Position numbers and translations under genes: made by a program. Below are positions 1 through 5,679 of a DNA stretch of 6,295 bases, one piece after another. Position 1 is the stretch's first letter, and each line of letters begins with the position of its first letter. Source of the DNA: an uncultured Thermoleophilia bacterium (GTDB taxonomy: Bacteria > Actinomycetota > Thermoleophilia > UBA2241); assembly GCA_903912585.1 (NCBI GenBank), contig CAIWHY010000214.1, forward strand, positions 1 through 6,295, read 5' to 3'. Under the pieces are notes generated by a model. The model ran no database searches, was not told the DNA's origin, and saw nothing but the letters and a program-made list of their open reading frames with translations.

Positions 1-985
1 CCGGGCTCGCCTGCGCGACCGGCACCGGCGCAGTGACGGTCGCGGTGTCGCGGTCGAAGGCGCAGACGAAAGTCGGGGTGCCGGCAGCGCCTGGGTCGGC
101 GACCTCCGCCCACACGATGTAGGAGGTCGCTCCCGACGTGGCCGCGAACGAGGCGCCGCCGGCCGCGTAGGTCATGCCGATGAACTTGTCGCTGACCAGA
201 GTCGGCGCCGGCAACACGAGGCGCCGGCCCCGGAAGGACGGCGCCAGCACGTACAGCAGGTTCCTCGCCGCTCGCCGCCCCGGCCAGTCGGAGACCGGCC
301 GCCAGACGGCGACCAGCGGCGGCCTCTCGCTCGCGTTCCAGCCGGCGTACTGCTCGAGGGAGGCGGTGCCGCCGTCGTGCCCGTCGTAGACCACGCGCCT
401 GCCGCCGAACGGCAGGGTCACGAGGCGCCAGCTCCGGCAGCCGTCGAGTGAATAGAGGAGCACGTTGCGCCTCCCGCCGCCTCTCAGCCGGATGTCGAGC
501 AACGTGTAGGCGCGGCCGGCGGCGTCGAACTCGACCCGCTCGCTGACGTAGCCGCCGGCGTTGACCGTGCGCTCGAACGTGGGATAGGCGCGCTGCACGG
601 CCCTGATGAGCGAGGAGGCGACCCAGGTCCCGTCGCCGTTGAGTCTGGCGACCGTGCCGGTGACGTCGCGAGCCGGCGTGCGGCTGCGGATCGCCGGCCG
701 GTTCCACGGGTCGAACGACGGGATGTTGAGCTCGTAGCCGGGCCGGTAGCCGAACTGCCTCGCCAGGCTCGAGCGTGTGTCGATGCGGATCGGCAGCGGC
801 TGCGCGACGGCCGCCGACGCGAGGCCGAGGCCGGCGAAGCCAAGCGTCGCGAGCGCCGCAGCCAGGACGACGAGGCCGCGCCCTCCGGCGCGCGGCGCAC
901 GAGCAGGGTGCGGCGGGCGAGCAGTCCGCGGCGCACGAGCAGTCCGCGGCGGGCGGCTGTGATCGTCTGTGCGGGGGGCGAGCAT
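1..985 (-). CDS. Secreted BNR/sialidase-like protein, 3' end cut off by window edge
   Basis: This frame is open from an ATG at 985 to the left edge, giving 328 residues without a stop; the C-terminus lies outside. Residues 1-36 are rich in Arg and Pro, with a hexapeptide-like repeat at about 12-31. A hydrophobic segment follows (about 37-61), ending in AVA before Q62, which fits a signal peptidase I site after an unusually long n-region. The mature part contains YSLDGCRSW (178-186), close to the Asp-box (S-x-D-x-G-x-T-W) of BNR/sialidase beta-propellers, within beta-rich sequence with many aromatic residues. I infer an exported propeller-type carbohydrate-binding or glycosidase-like protein; no catalytic residues can be assigned and the substrate is unknown. 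There is no in-frame ATG, GTG or TTG between 985 and the hydrophobic segment, so the ATG is the best start, although its ribosome site (GGCGGA) is weak. It follows the aldolase stop by 29 bases and is probably cotranscribed with it. Confidence 0.8.
   Translation of the reverse strand, partial: MLAPRTDDHSRPPRTARAPRTARPPHPARAPRAGGRGLVVLAAALATLGFAGLGLASAAVAQPLPIRIDTRSSLARQFGYRPGYELNIPSFDPWNRPAIRSRTPARDVTGTVARLNGDGTWVASSLIRAVQRAYPTFERTVNAGGYVSERVEFDAAGRAYTLLDIRLRGGGRRNVLLYSLDGCRSWRLVTLPFGGRRVVYDGHDGGTASLEQYAGWNASERPPLVAVWRPVSDWPGRRAARNLLYVLAPSFRGRRLVLPAPTLVSDKFIGMTYAAGGASFAATSGATSYIVWAEVADPGAAGTPTFVCAFDRDTATVTAPVPVAQASP
897..950. repeat. Three imperfect 18-bp tandem repeats inside the BNR-like gene
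   Basis: Three consecutive 18-base units lie at 897-914, 915-932 and 933-950. All share CGAGCAG followed by GCGGC; the last two units differ only in their first bases, and the first has GGT in place of TCC. A partial further copy follows. On the minus strand each unit encodes six residues of the type PRTARA/PRTARP, forming the Arg/Pro-rich stretch before the signal peptide. Because the unit is a multiple of three, copy number can change without shifting the frame. Confidence 0.85.
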
Positions 986-1014
986 CTGAGCGTCCGCCGG
1001 CGTCGTCGTCCCGC

Positions 1015-1659
1015 CTACGTCTGCGGCCAGGCGGCCGCGAACTCGCGCACCGCCGACTCGGTGAGCGGGTGCGCCGGGAGGCCGCGGAGCACGTCGAGCG
1101 GCGCCGTGACGTCGTGCGCGCCGTGCAGGATCGAGTCCGAGACCTGCACGGAGCTCTTGAGGCTGGCGGCGAGGATGCGCGTGTCGCTCTGCAGGCGCGC
1201 CAGCATCGCCGCCAGCGAGTTGACGACTGTGAGGCCGCCGTCGGAGTGCCGGGCGGCCCGGTCCACGTAGGGGATGATCCAGACGCAGCCGGCCTCGTGC
1301 GCGAGCAGCGCCTGGGCCGGCGAGTACACGGCGGTCAGGGCGCAGCGGATGCCCTCGCCCGTGAGGATGCCGGCGAGCCTGACGGCGTCGAGCGTCGCCG
1401 GCAGCTTGGCGACGACGCGGTCCGGCGCGAGCGACGCCGCGGCTCGCGCCTCTTCCCGCATCGCTGCGAACGACGTGCCCGTGGGCTGGTAGCACACCGG
1501 GCCCTCCGGGAAGACGGCGAGCAGGCGTTCCAGGTGAGCGAGCGGCTCCTTGGTCTCCCGGGCCATGAGCGCGGGGTTCGTCGTGATGCCGCGCACGAAG
1601 CCCAGTTCGGCCGCAGCAGCGGCGTCGTCAACGGATGCTGAGTCGAGCAGGATCGTCAT
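1015..1659 (-). CDS. fsa: Fructose-6-phosphate aldolase / small transaldolase family protein
   Basis: A 214-residue cytoplasmic TIM-barrel enzyme of the small transaldolase (MipB/TalC/FSA) family, which has about this length. Compared from memory with E. coli FsaA, it keeps D6, the GITTNP motif (24-29, with N28), the Schiff-base lysine K85 in VVAKLPAT, T109, and S166 in AASLK. Two positions favour aldolase over transaldolase: Gln58, aligning with FsaA Gln59 (Glu in transaldolases), and Tyr131 in IIPYVDR (Phe in transaldolases). The expected aldolase reaction is reversible cleavage of fructose 6-phosphate to dihydroxyacetone and glyceraldehyde 3-phosphate; the alternative is the transaldolase step of the pentose phosphate pathway. 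I chose the ATG at 1659 because GGAGAG sits 5 bases upstream and the family N-terminus (MTILLD, cf. MELYLD) starts there. The frame stays open upstream to 1857, but that part is Arg-rich and unlike the family. The BNR-like gene begins 29 bases downstream. Confidence 0.93.
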   Translation of the reverse strand: MTILLDSASVDDAAAAAELGFVRGITTNPALMARETKEPLAHLERLLAVFPEGPVCYQPTGTSFAAMREEARAAASLAPDRVVAKLPATLDAVRLAGILTGEGIRCALTAVYSPAQALLAHEAGCVWIIPYVDRAARHSDGGLTVVNSLAAMLARLQSDTRILAASLKSSVQVSDSILHGAHDVTAPLDVLRGLPAHPLTESAVREFAAAWPQT

Positions 1660-1664
1660 GGTGT

Positions 1665-1670
1665 CTCTCC
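1665..1670 (-). promoter_or_regulatory. Ribosome binding site that fixes the aldolase start
   Basis: Reading the minus strand, GGAGAG lies 5 bases upstream of the ATG at 1659. It is the clear Shine-Dalgarno sequence for this gene and argues against an upstream start at 1857. Confidence 0.75.
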
Positions 1671-1736
1671 GGCTGCGCTGTTGCGGGGTGGGCCAAGACT
1701 CGCACCATGAGCGCCGGGCTTCAAGTCGGCGGCGCC

Positions 1737-1789
1737 AGGCGCGGCCGCCGACCCGCCGGGAGGCGCGGCCGCCGGTCTGCCGCCGCGCC
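1737..1789. repeat. Direct repeat and stem-loop between protease and aldolase genes
   Basis: The 160-base gap at 1660-1819 holds no gene. Within it AGGCGCGGCCGCCG occurs twice exactly (1737-1750 and 1761-1774). The second copy can also form a hairpin: GGCGCGGC at 1762-1769 pairs with GCCGCGCC at 1782-1789. There is no T-tract on either strand, so this is at best a weak terminator or processing site after the protease gene. The sequence is so GC-rich that chance is a fair alternative. Confidence 0.4.
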
Positions 1790-1819
1790 ACCCTCAGGCA
1801 GGCGGCCCCGCGCGTTGCG

Positions 1820-3064
1820 TCACGCCGGAGGGCCGGCGGCGAGCGTGATCGCGGCACCGTGCGCCTGCCCCGATGGGTCCACCCACTGGACCTGGACGGA
1901 GTCGCCGGGGTGATACGCGCCGAGCACGTCCATGAGGCCCGAGGCCGACGTCACGGCGCGGCCGTTCACGGCCGTGATCACGTCGCCCTGGTCAAGCCCG
2001 GCCTTCCGTGCGGGGTAGCCGGCGATCGCGCCGCCGAGCACGGCCCCGGTGGTCTGCAGCGCGCCCGGCCCGCTGAGCCCGGCCCCTTGCCGCCCGGGCG
2101 GGATGAGCTCCACGCCGAGGAACGCGGTCGGGCCGCTGTGCACGGTCGCGGTCGTCACGCCCCGCTCGACCGTGCGCACGATGGCCAGCGCCTCGTCGAT
2201 GGGGATGGCGTAGGCCTGGTTGGCCGCGGGCTGCGCGGCGAAGCTGGCGGACGTGGCGGCGTTCATCCCCACGACCGCACCGGCGTCGTTGACGAGAGGC
2301 CCGCCGGAGTCGCCGGGGCGTACCTCCGCGTCGATCTCGATGAGCCCGCTCAGCCTCTGGGCGTGGCTGCCCGACGAGTCGCTGGCGGTGATCGTCTGGC
2401 CGAGCGCGGTGATGAGGCCGGACGAGGCCTTCGGCGTGCCGCCGGCCCCGCCGGCGTTGCCGATCGCCGTCACGCTCGTGCCCGGCGTCAGGCCCGAGGA
2501 CGCGCCGAGGGTCACGGTCTGGAGCCCGCTCGCGCCTTCGAGTCGCAGCACGGCGACGTCGTGCGTGCGGTCGTAGCCGGCGACGTGCGCCTTGTAGGTG
2601 CGCCCGTTGCCGACGTCGGTCACGCTGATGCTCGTCGCGCCGTTCACCACGTGGTTGTTGGTGAGCACCTCGCCGGAGGACGTGAGCACCATGCCGGTGG
2701 CGGACCCTCGTTCGCCCGGGTAGCCGAGCACGACGTTGATGTCCACGAGGCCCGGGTCCACCCGCGCCGCGACGCCGGACACCGCCTGGCGCCCCAGGGG
2801 AGTGCCGCTCAGGTGCGGGGAGACGAAGCTGCCGGGATCGTGACCGCCGGGAAGCGACAGCGTGGTGACGAGAACGTCGTGCAGCCCTATGCCGGCGACG
2901 ACGATCGCCACCGCGAGCACGAGGGTCACGAGCACCGCGAGGAGCCGTGCCGGCCGGCGCGCGCCCGGGCCTGGGGGCGACGCCTGCGGCGGCGCCGGGG
3001 CCCGGCCCAGGCGAGGGTCGCGATCGCGGTCGTGTCTGGAAGGCGAGAGGTCGATCCTGACCAT
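1820..3064 (-). CDS. Membrane-anchored HtrA/PepA-like serine protease with PDZ domain
   Basis: A 414-residue S1C-type protease. Order: a Pro/Arg-rich cytoplasmic stretch (1-40), one transmembrane segment (about 40-61), a linker, a trypsin-like domain (about 98-300) and a C-terminal PDZ domain (about 312-412). The catalytic triad is visible: H138 in LTNNHVV, D169 in DRTHDVAVLRL and S253 in RPGDSGGPL. The stretch from TNNHV through GYDRTHDVAVL to LGQTITASDS strongly resembles Mycobacterium tuberculosis PepA (Rv0125, Mtb32A), including PGDSGGP instead of the DegP-type PGNSGGP. Expected role: extracytoplasmic quality control or processing of envelope proteins, with the PDZ domain binding substrate C-termini. 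I chose the ATG at 3064. ATGs at 3193 and 3238 are also in frame, but would add only a low-complexity leader and, for 3238, crowd the divergent gene; ribosome sites are weak for all three. It heads the minus-strand group. Confidence 0.93.
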   Translation of the reverse strand: MVRIDLSPSRHDRDRDPRLGRAPAPPQASPPGPGARRPARLLAVLVTLVLAVAIVVAGIGLHDVLVTTLSLPGGHDPGSFVSPHLSGTPLGRQAVSGVAARVDPGLVDINVVLGYPGERGSATGMVLTSSGEVLTNNHVVNGATSISVTDVGNGRTYKAHVAGYDRTHDVAVLRLEGASGLQTVTLGASSGLTPGTSVTAIGNAGGAGGTPKASSGLITALGQTITASDSSGSHAQRLSGLIEIDAEVRPGDSGGPLVNDAGAVVGMNAATSASFAAQPAANQAYAIPIDEALAIVRTVERGVTTATVHSGPTAFLGVELIPPGRQGAGLSGPGALQTTGAVLGGAIAGYPARKAGLDQGDVITAVNGRAVTSASGLMDVLGAYHPGDSVQVQWVDPSGQAHGAAITLAAGPPA

Positions 3065-3095
3065 GTCGTCCCATCGGAGCCGTTGGCGAAGTCGG

Positions 3096-3113
3096 GGAAG
3101 CGGCGGCGCTTCC
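3096..3113 (-). repeat. Perfect 7-bp inverted repeat in the protease leader
   Basis: GGAAGCG (3096-3102) and CGCTTCC (3107-3113) are perfect inverted arms around a 4-base centre. The site lies 31 bases upstream of the chosen protease start and just downstream of the possible -10 at 3121-3126. It could be a repressor operator at the start of transcription or a small hairpin in the mRNA leader. If translation begins at 3193 or 3238, it would be inside the coding sequence. Confidence 0.5.
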
Positions 3114-3212
3114 GCTCCCGATTGTCCCCGCTGCGCCACCGGCTGACTCCTGCCGGGCTGCGGGCTCGGGGCCAAAGGCGTGTTCGTCAGCATGCGGTAG
3201 GCTTGTCCCAGC

Positions 3213-3233
3213 GCCCGGGAATCCTGCCTGGGC
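3213..3233 (+). repeat. Hairpin upstream of the YggT ribosome site
   Basis: GCCCGGG (3213-3219) can pair with CCTGGGC (3227-3233) through one G-T wobble, leaving a 7-base loop. It ends 7 bases before the ribosome site GAGGA of the yggT-family gene, so it would lie in that gene's leader if transcription starts near 3210. No function can be assigned. Confidence 0.35.
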
Positions 3234-3251
3234 CCCATCCGAGGAACTCAC

Positions 3252-3521
3252 ATGAACGGCATCGTCTACGTCATCTATCTCGCGCTGACGGTCTACGCCT
3301 GGCTGATCGTCGCCCGCATGCTCCTGTCTTGGGTGCAGCTGCGCCCCGGAGGCGCCGCGTACAAGGCCAACAAGGTGCTGGTCGACGTGACCGAGCCCTA
3401 CCTGGCGCCCTTCCGGCGCCTGATCCCGACGGTCCGCATGGGCGCCATGGGCATGGACTTCAGCCCGGTCGTCGCGCTCCTCGTGCTGTTCGTCGCGATG
3501 CAGGTGCTGGTGCGCCTGTAG
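3252..3521 (+). CDS. yggT: YggT family integral membrane protein
   Basis: An 89-residue protein, normal for a one-unit YggT family member. Two hydrophobic helices (about 3-26 and 69-88) flank a conserved amphipathic middle: LLSWVQLRPGG, then VLVDVTEPYLAPFRRLIP (about residues 42-59), then the MDFSPVVALLVL motif. This TEP-L-P-R-R-L-P plus D-x-SP pattern is the family signature. Homologues (YlmG/SepG in Gram-positives) are linked to septum and envelope assembly, and in E. coli to osmotic tolerance; the molecular activity is not established. The ATG at 3252 is preceded by GAGGA with 6 bases spacing, so the start is firm. In many Gram-positives this gene sits next to sepF and divIVA; here neither is adjacent, and the downstream neighbour is a peptidoglycan amidase 117 bases away, which still fits an envelope role. 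Confidence 0.93.
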   Translation: MNGIVYVIYLALTVYAWLIVARMLLSWVQLRPGGAAYKANKVLVDVTEPYLAPFRRLIPTVRMGAMGMDFSPVVALLVLFVAMQVLVRL

Positions 3522-3548
3522 CGTTTGCTGAGTCGAACGGTGACCGAC

Positions 3549-3606
3549 AGCCCACATCTTGGGGCTTGGAACCCGCAACGCCCGCAACGCGAGCCCTAAG
3601 GGTTCC
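3549..3606 (+). promoter_or_regulatory. Structured leader or terminator between yggT and amidase genes
   Basis: The gap 3522-3638 contains a perfect inverted repeat, GGAACCC (3568-3574) with GGGTTCC (3600-3606), and a second small stem, AGCCC (3549-3553) with GGGCT (3562-3566). A second AGCCC (3592-3596) inside the large loop could compete for the same GGGCT, so two pairings are mutually exclusive. The loop also contains CCCGCAACG twice in tandem (3572-3580 and 3581-3589). No T-tract follows. It may be a terminator for yggT or a regulatory leader for the amidase gene; I could not match it to the c-di-AMP or c-di-GMP riboswitch consensus. Confidence 0.4.
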
Positions 3607-3628
3607 GCGCGAGCGTGCCGAAGGGAAC

Positions 3629-3632
3629 GGAG
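3629..3632 (+). promoter_or_regulatory. Ribosome binding site that fixes the amidase start
   Basis: GGAG followed by 6 bases precedes the ATG at 3639. This favours the ATG over the in-frame GTG at 3615, which has no comparable site and would put eight extra residues before the positively charged start of the signal peptide. Confidence 0.7.
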
Positions 3633-3638
3633 AACGTC

Positions 3639-5600
3639 ATGCGACTCCAGAGACCCGCATCCGCCCGGCGACGCGCGCGCTTCGTCGCCTGCCTGATCGT
3701 CGCCTGCGCCGCCGTGCTCGGCGCGGTGGCGGCGCAGCCGCGCGCAAGTCAGGCCGCTGCGGCCCGGCCGATCCCGCCGCAGGTCCGTATCAAGCAGTTG
3801 AACGTGCCGGGCGCGCTTGCGCTGACGCCGCTGCGCGCCGCCGCGCCGCCGGTTGCCATCGCCGCGCACGCGCCGGTGGCAGCGCCCGTGACCCTGGACG
3901 CCGGCATGCGCTTCTCCATGGCCGGCGTCGTCTGCGACACGCCGCGCGCCGCCGGCGCCGTGGTCGTGCGCCTGCGCACCAGCCTCGACGGAGCGTCCTG
4001 GAGCCGGTGGCGCGAGGCCGAGCTCCAGCGGAGCGACCAAGGCGCCAGCGCCGGCGAGTCCTACATCGACCCCGTGTGGGTGCGCGCGGCCCGCTACGTG
4101 CAGGTGAGCGCGCGCGCCGCCGCGACCCGCGCGCCGGTCGAACTCGCCAACGTGCGCGTCGCGGCGATCGAGAGCGTCCCGGACGCGGCCGAGACGGCCG
4201 CCGCCACCGGCGGCGCGGTGCCTCGGGCCACTGCCGGCGGCCCTGCGCCCCGGGCCGCCGCTGTCGGCCTCGCGGCGCCCTCCGCCAGCCCCAGCCCTTC
4301 CGCCAGCCCCAGCCCTTCCGCCAGCCCCACCACGCCCGCCGCCAGCCCCAGCCCTTCCGCCAGCCCCACCACGCCCGCCGTCGTTCCCGCCAAACCCGCC
4401 ATCGTCACGCGGGCGCAGTGGGGCGCCGACGAGGCGCTGCGCCGCGGCACTCCGAGCTATGCGACGGTCAAGATGGCCTTCGTCCATCACACCGCGACCG
4501 GCAACGACTACGCGGCGGCCGACGCGCCGGCGATCGTGCGCGCCATCTACGCCTACCACACGAAGACGCTGGGCTGGAGCGACATCGGCTACGACTTCCT
4601 CATCGACCGCTTCGGCGCCATCTACGAAGGCCGCTACGGCGGCGTCGCGCGCGGCGTCGTCGGCGCGCAGGTGCTGGGCTTCAACACCCACAGCACCGGG
4701 ATCTCGATGATCGGCACGTTCACCGCGGAGGCACCTCCGGTGGAGGCCATGACCTCCCTCGAGAACCTGCTCGCCTGGAAGCTCTCGCTCGGTGGCCTCG
4801 ACGCGCAGAAGACGGCGACGATGACGTGCGGCTACACGGAGAAGTTCAAGGTCAACCAGGTAGTGACCCTTCCCGTGATCGCCGGCCATCGCGACGCCAA
4901 CTTCACGGAGTGCCCGGGCGACGCGCTGTATGCGCAGTTGCCGCTCGTGCGCGCCGCGGTGTGGACGCTCATGCACCCGGCGCCGTGGGCCGTCACCCTG
5001 AGCGTCTCGGCGACGTCCATCCCAGTGGACGCCACCGTGACCTATGCGGGCTCGGTCACTGGTCTGGGGGGCGCTCCCGGCGTCGGCGTCGTGACGGTGC
5101 AGCGACGGCCCACGACGGGCGGTGACTGGGCGGCCTGGCGCACGGCCACGCTCGCGGCCGACGGCACGTACTCGTTCGCGGTCAAGATGACCAGCGCCAA
5201 CGACTGGCAGTTCCGGGCGGAGATGCCGGCCGCCGGCGCGATGCTCACCGGCGACAGCGCCGTGCAGGTGCTCTCCGTGAAGAAGGCCGCCCTTCCCGGC
5301 TGGCGCGTCTCCCTTGGCCTTTCGAGGAAGTCAGTGGCCGCGGGCTCGGCGGTGAGGTACAGCGGCACCGTCCGGACAGTTTCTGGACGCGCGGGACGAG
5401 GCACCGTCGCGCTCCAGCGGCGGGCGTCGTCCGGAGGGGCTTGGTACGCGTGGAGGACGCTCCGGTTGAGTCCGTCGGGCGGCTACGCAGTGACGGTCAA
5501 GATGACTGCGCGCGCCTCGTGGCAGTTCCGCGCGCGGGTGGCCCCGGCCCCCGGCACGAGCGCCGGTTTCAGCCCTGTCAAGGCCCTGAGCGTGTCCTAG
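3639..5600 (+). CDS. Secreted N-acetylmuramoyl-L-alanine amidase (PGRP/amidase_2 type)
   Basis: A 653-residue exported cell-wall hydrolase predicted to cut the amide bond between MurNAc and L-alanine. Order: signal peptide (Arg-rich start, hydrophobic core about 14-33, A-rich cleavage region to about 42); an N-terminal beta-rich domain (about 84-178) like the one before PGRP domains in other actinobacterial amidases; an Ala-rich stretch and Ser/Pro/Thr linker (about 185-250); the zinc amidase domain (about 254-445); and two C-terminal repeats of about 100 residues (450-548, 555-653). Aligned with T7 lysozyme, the zinc ligands are H283 (FVHHTAT), H417 (AGHRD) and C425 (TECPGD), with catalytic Y318 (IGYDFLI) also present and Thr at the K128 position, as in PGRPs. 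The catalytic set is complete, so the enzyme should be active. Probable jobs are wall turnover or daughter-cell separation. It follows yggT by 117 bases and may be cotranscribed. The C-terminal repeats could bind wall polymers, but this is inference. Confidence 0.94.
   Translation: MRLQRPASARRRARFVACLIVACAAVLGAVAAQPRASQAAAARPIPPQVRIKQLNVPGALALTPLRAAAPPVAIAAHAPVAAPVTLDAGMRFSMAGVVCDTPRAAGAVVVRLRTSLDGASWSRWREAELQRSDQGASAGESYIDPVWVRAARYVQVSARAAATRAPVELANVRVAAIESVPDAAETAAATGGAVPRATAGGPAPRAAAVGLAAPSASPSPSASPSPSASPTTPAASPSPSASPTTPAVVPAKPAIVTRAQWGADEALRRGTPSYATVKMAFVHHTATGNDYAAADAPAIVRAIYAYHTKTLGWSDIGYDFLIDRFGAIYEGRYGGVARGVVGAQVLGFNTHSTGISMIGTFTAEAPPVEAMTSLENLLAWKLSLGGLDAQKTATMTCGYTEKFKVNQVVTLPVIAGHRDANFTECPGDALYAQLPLVRAAVWTLMHPAPWAVTLSVSATSIPVDATVTYAGSVTGLGGAPGVGVVTVQRRPTTGGDWAAWRTATLAADGTYSFAVKMTSANDWQFRAEMPAAGAMLTGDSAVQVLSVKKAALPGWRVSLGLSRKSVAAGSAVRYSGTVRTVSGRAGRGTVALQRRASSGGAWYAWRTLRLSPSGGYAVTVKMTARASWQFRARVAPAPGTSAGFSPVKALSVS
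4284..4379 (+). repeat. Perfect 39-bp tandem duplication in the amidase linker
   Basis: The 39-base unit at 4302-4340 is repeated exactly at 4341-4379. The first 18 bases of the unit also occur once more directly upstream (4284-4301). Each unit encodes the 13 residues ASPSPSASPTTPA, so the array lengthens the Ser/Pro linker between the N-terminal domain and the zinc amidase domain. Identity at every base suggests recent expansion by slippage or unequal recombination, with the frame kept. Confidence 0.95.
4986..5600 (+). repeat. Duplicated ~105-residue C-terminal domain in the amidase
   Basis: The segment starting at W450 (4986) is repeated from W555 (5301), in register at exactly 105 residues over about 80 residues: VQRR/LQRR, W-x-AWRT, and VKMT followed by WQFRA occur at the same offset. 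The sequences have diverged at protein level, so this is an old or fast-evolving internal duplication. The pattern of alternating hydrophobic residues suggests a beta-sandwich (Ig-like) fold; I cannot name the family. Confidence 0.85.
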
Positions 5601-5608
5601 ACGGGGCC

Positions 5609-5639
5609 GCCCGGGTCGCTCCGGCGAGTCGCCCCGGGC
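5609..5639 (+). terminator. Putative hairpin terminator after the amidase gene
   Basis: GCCCGGG (5609-5615) pairs perfectly with CCCGGGC (5633-5639). Inside, TCGC (5616-5619) can pair with GCGA (5624-5627) around a 4-base loop, leaving a 5-base bulge (5628-5632). The structure starts 9 bases after the amidase stop and lies before the nadE promoter, the expected place for a terminator. There is no T-tract, which is common in high-GC Gram-positives. Confidence 0.5.
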
Positions 5640-5663
5640 TCGCGCGCGGCCGGATGCGGGGCG

Positions 5664-5672
5664 TGATACCGT
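5664..5672 (+). promoter_or_regulatory. Extended -10 promoter of nadE
   Basis: TGATACCGT reads as TGN followed by TACCGT, which matches the extended -10 form of the actinobacterial TANNNT hexamer (5667-5672). Exactly 7 bases separate it from the GTG at 5680, the spacing expected between a -10 box and a transcription start. No convincing -35 box is visible, which extended -10 promoters tolerate. The implication is a leaderless nadE transcript. Confidence 0.55.
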
Positions 5673-5679
5673 CGTGCAC

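Larger units (their letters stand above)
3065..3251. promoter_or_regulatory. Divergent intergenic region between protease and YggT genes
   Basis: These 187 bases separate two genes transcribed away from each other, so they should contain both promoters. On the plus strand, TAGGCT (3198-3203) fits the actinobacterial -10 pattern TANNNT, without a recognisable -35. On the minus strand, GACAAT (3126 down to 3121) is a possible -10 for the protease gene, with only a poor -35 match. Two inverted repeats in the region are listed separately. The minus frame of the protease stays open through most of this region, so a longer protease N-terminus cannot be excluded. Confidence 0.4.

Noticed and set aside
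484..936. A 150-codon minus-strand open frame inside the BNR-like gene
   Set aside because: It is shifted by one base from the long frame 1-985. Only the latter has a signal peptide, an Asp-box-like motif and normal residue composition; this one is Ser/Arg-rich.
897..959. CRISPR-like array
   Set aside because: The units are contiguous 18-mers without spacers and encode an in-frame peptide repeat, so this is a coding tandem repeat.
775..1641. A 288-codon plus-strand open frame over the aldolase and the BNR-like gene
   Set aside because: It is antisense to the aldolase, whose conserved active site is unambiguous; the translation is Arg-rich and meaningless.
1660..1857. N-terminal extension of the aldolase starting at 1857
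   Set aside because: The extra 66 residues are Arg-rich, overlap the end of the protease gene and have no counterpart in the family; a good ribosome site precedes the ATG at 1659.
3537..3638. Possible c-di-GMP or c-di-AMP riboswitch upstream of the amidase gene
   Set aside because: Some local resemblance (GAGCCCTAAGGG, GTGCCGAAGG), but the GCAAACC-type core of the c-di-GMP class is missing and I could not fold it into the c-di-AMP architecture. Kept only as an unclassified structured leader.
1992..4976. A 994-codon open frame on the minus strand
   Set aside because: It overlaps the protease in another frame and is antisense to yggT and the amidase. Composition is low complexity with no recognisable domain.
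1550..5125. A 1191-codon open frame on the plus strand crossing the protease, yggT and amidase genes
   Set aside because: It runs antisense to the protease and out of frame with yggT and the amidase, all of which have clear catalytic or family motifs. Its translation is Arg/Ala/Gly-rich low complexity, as expected when stop codons are rare in GC-rich DNA.
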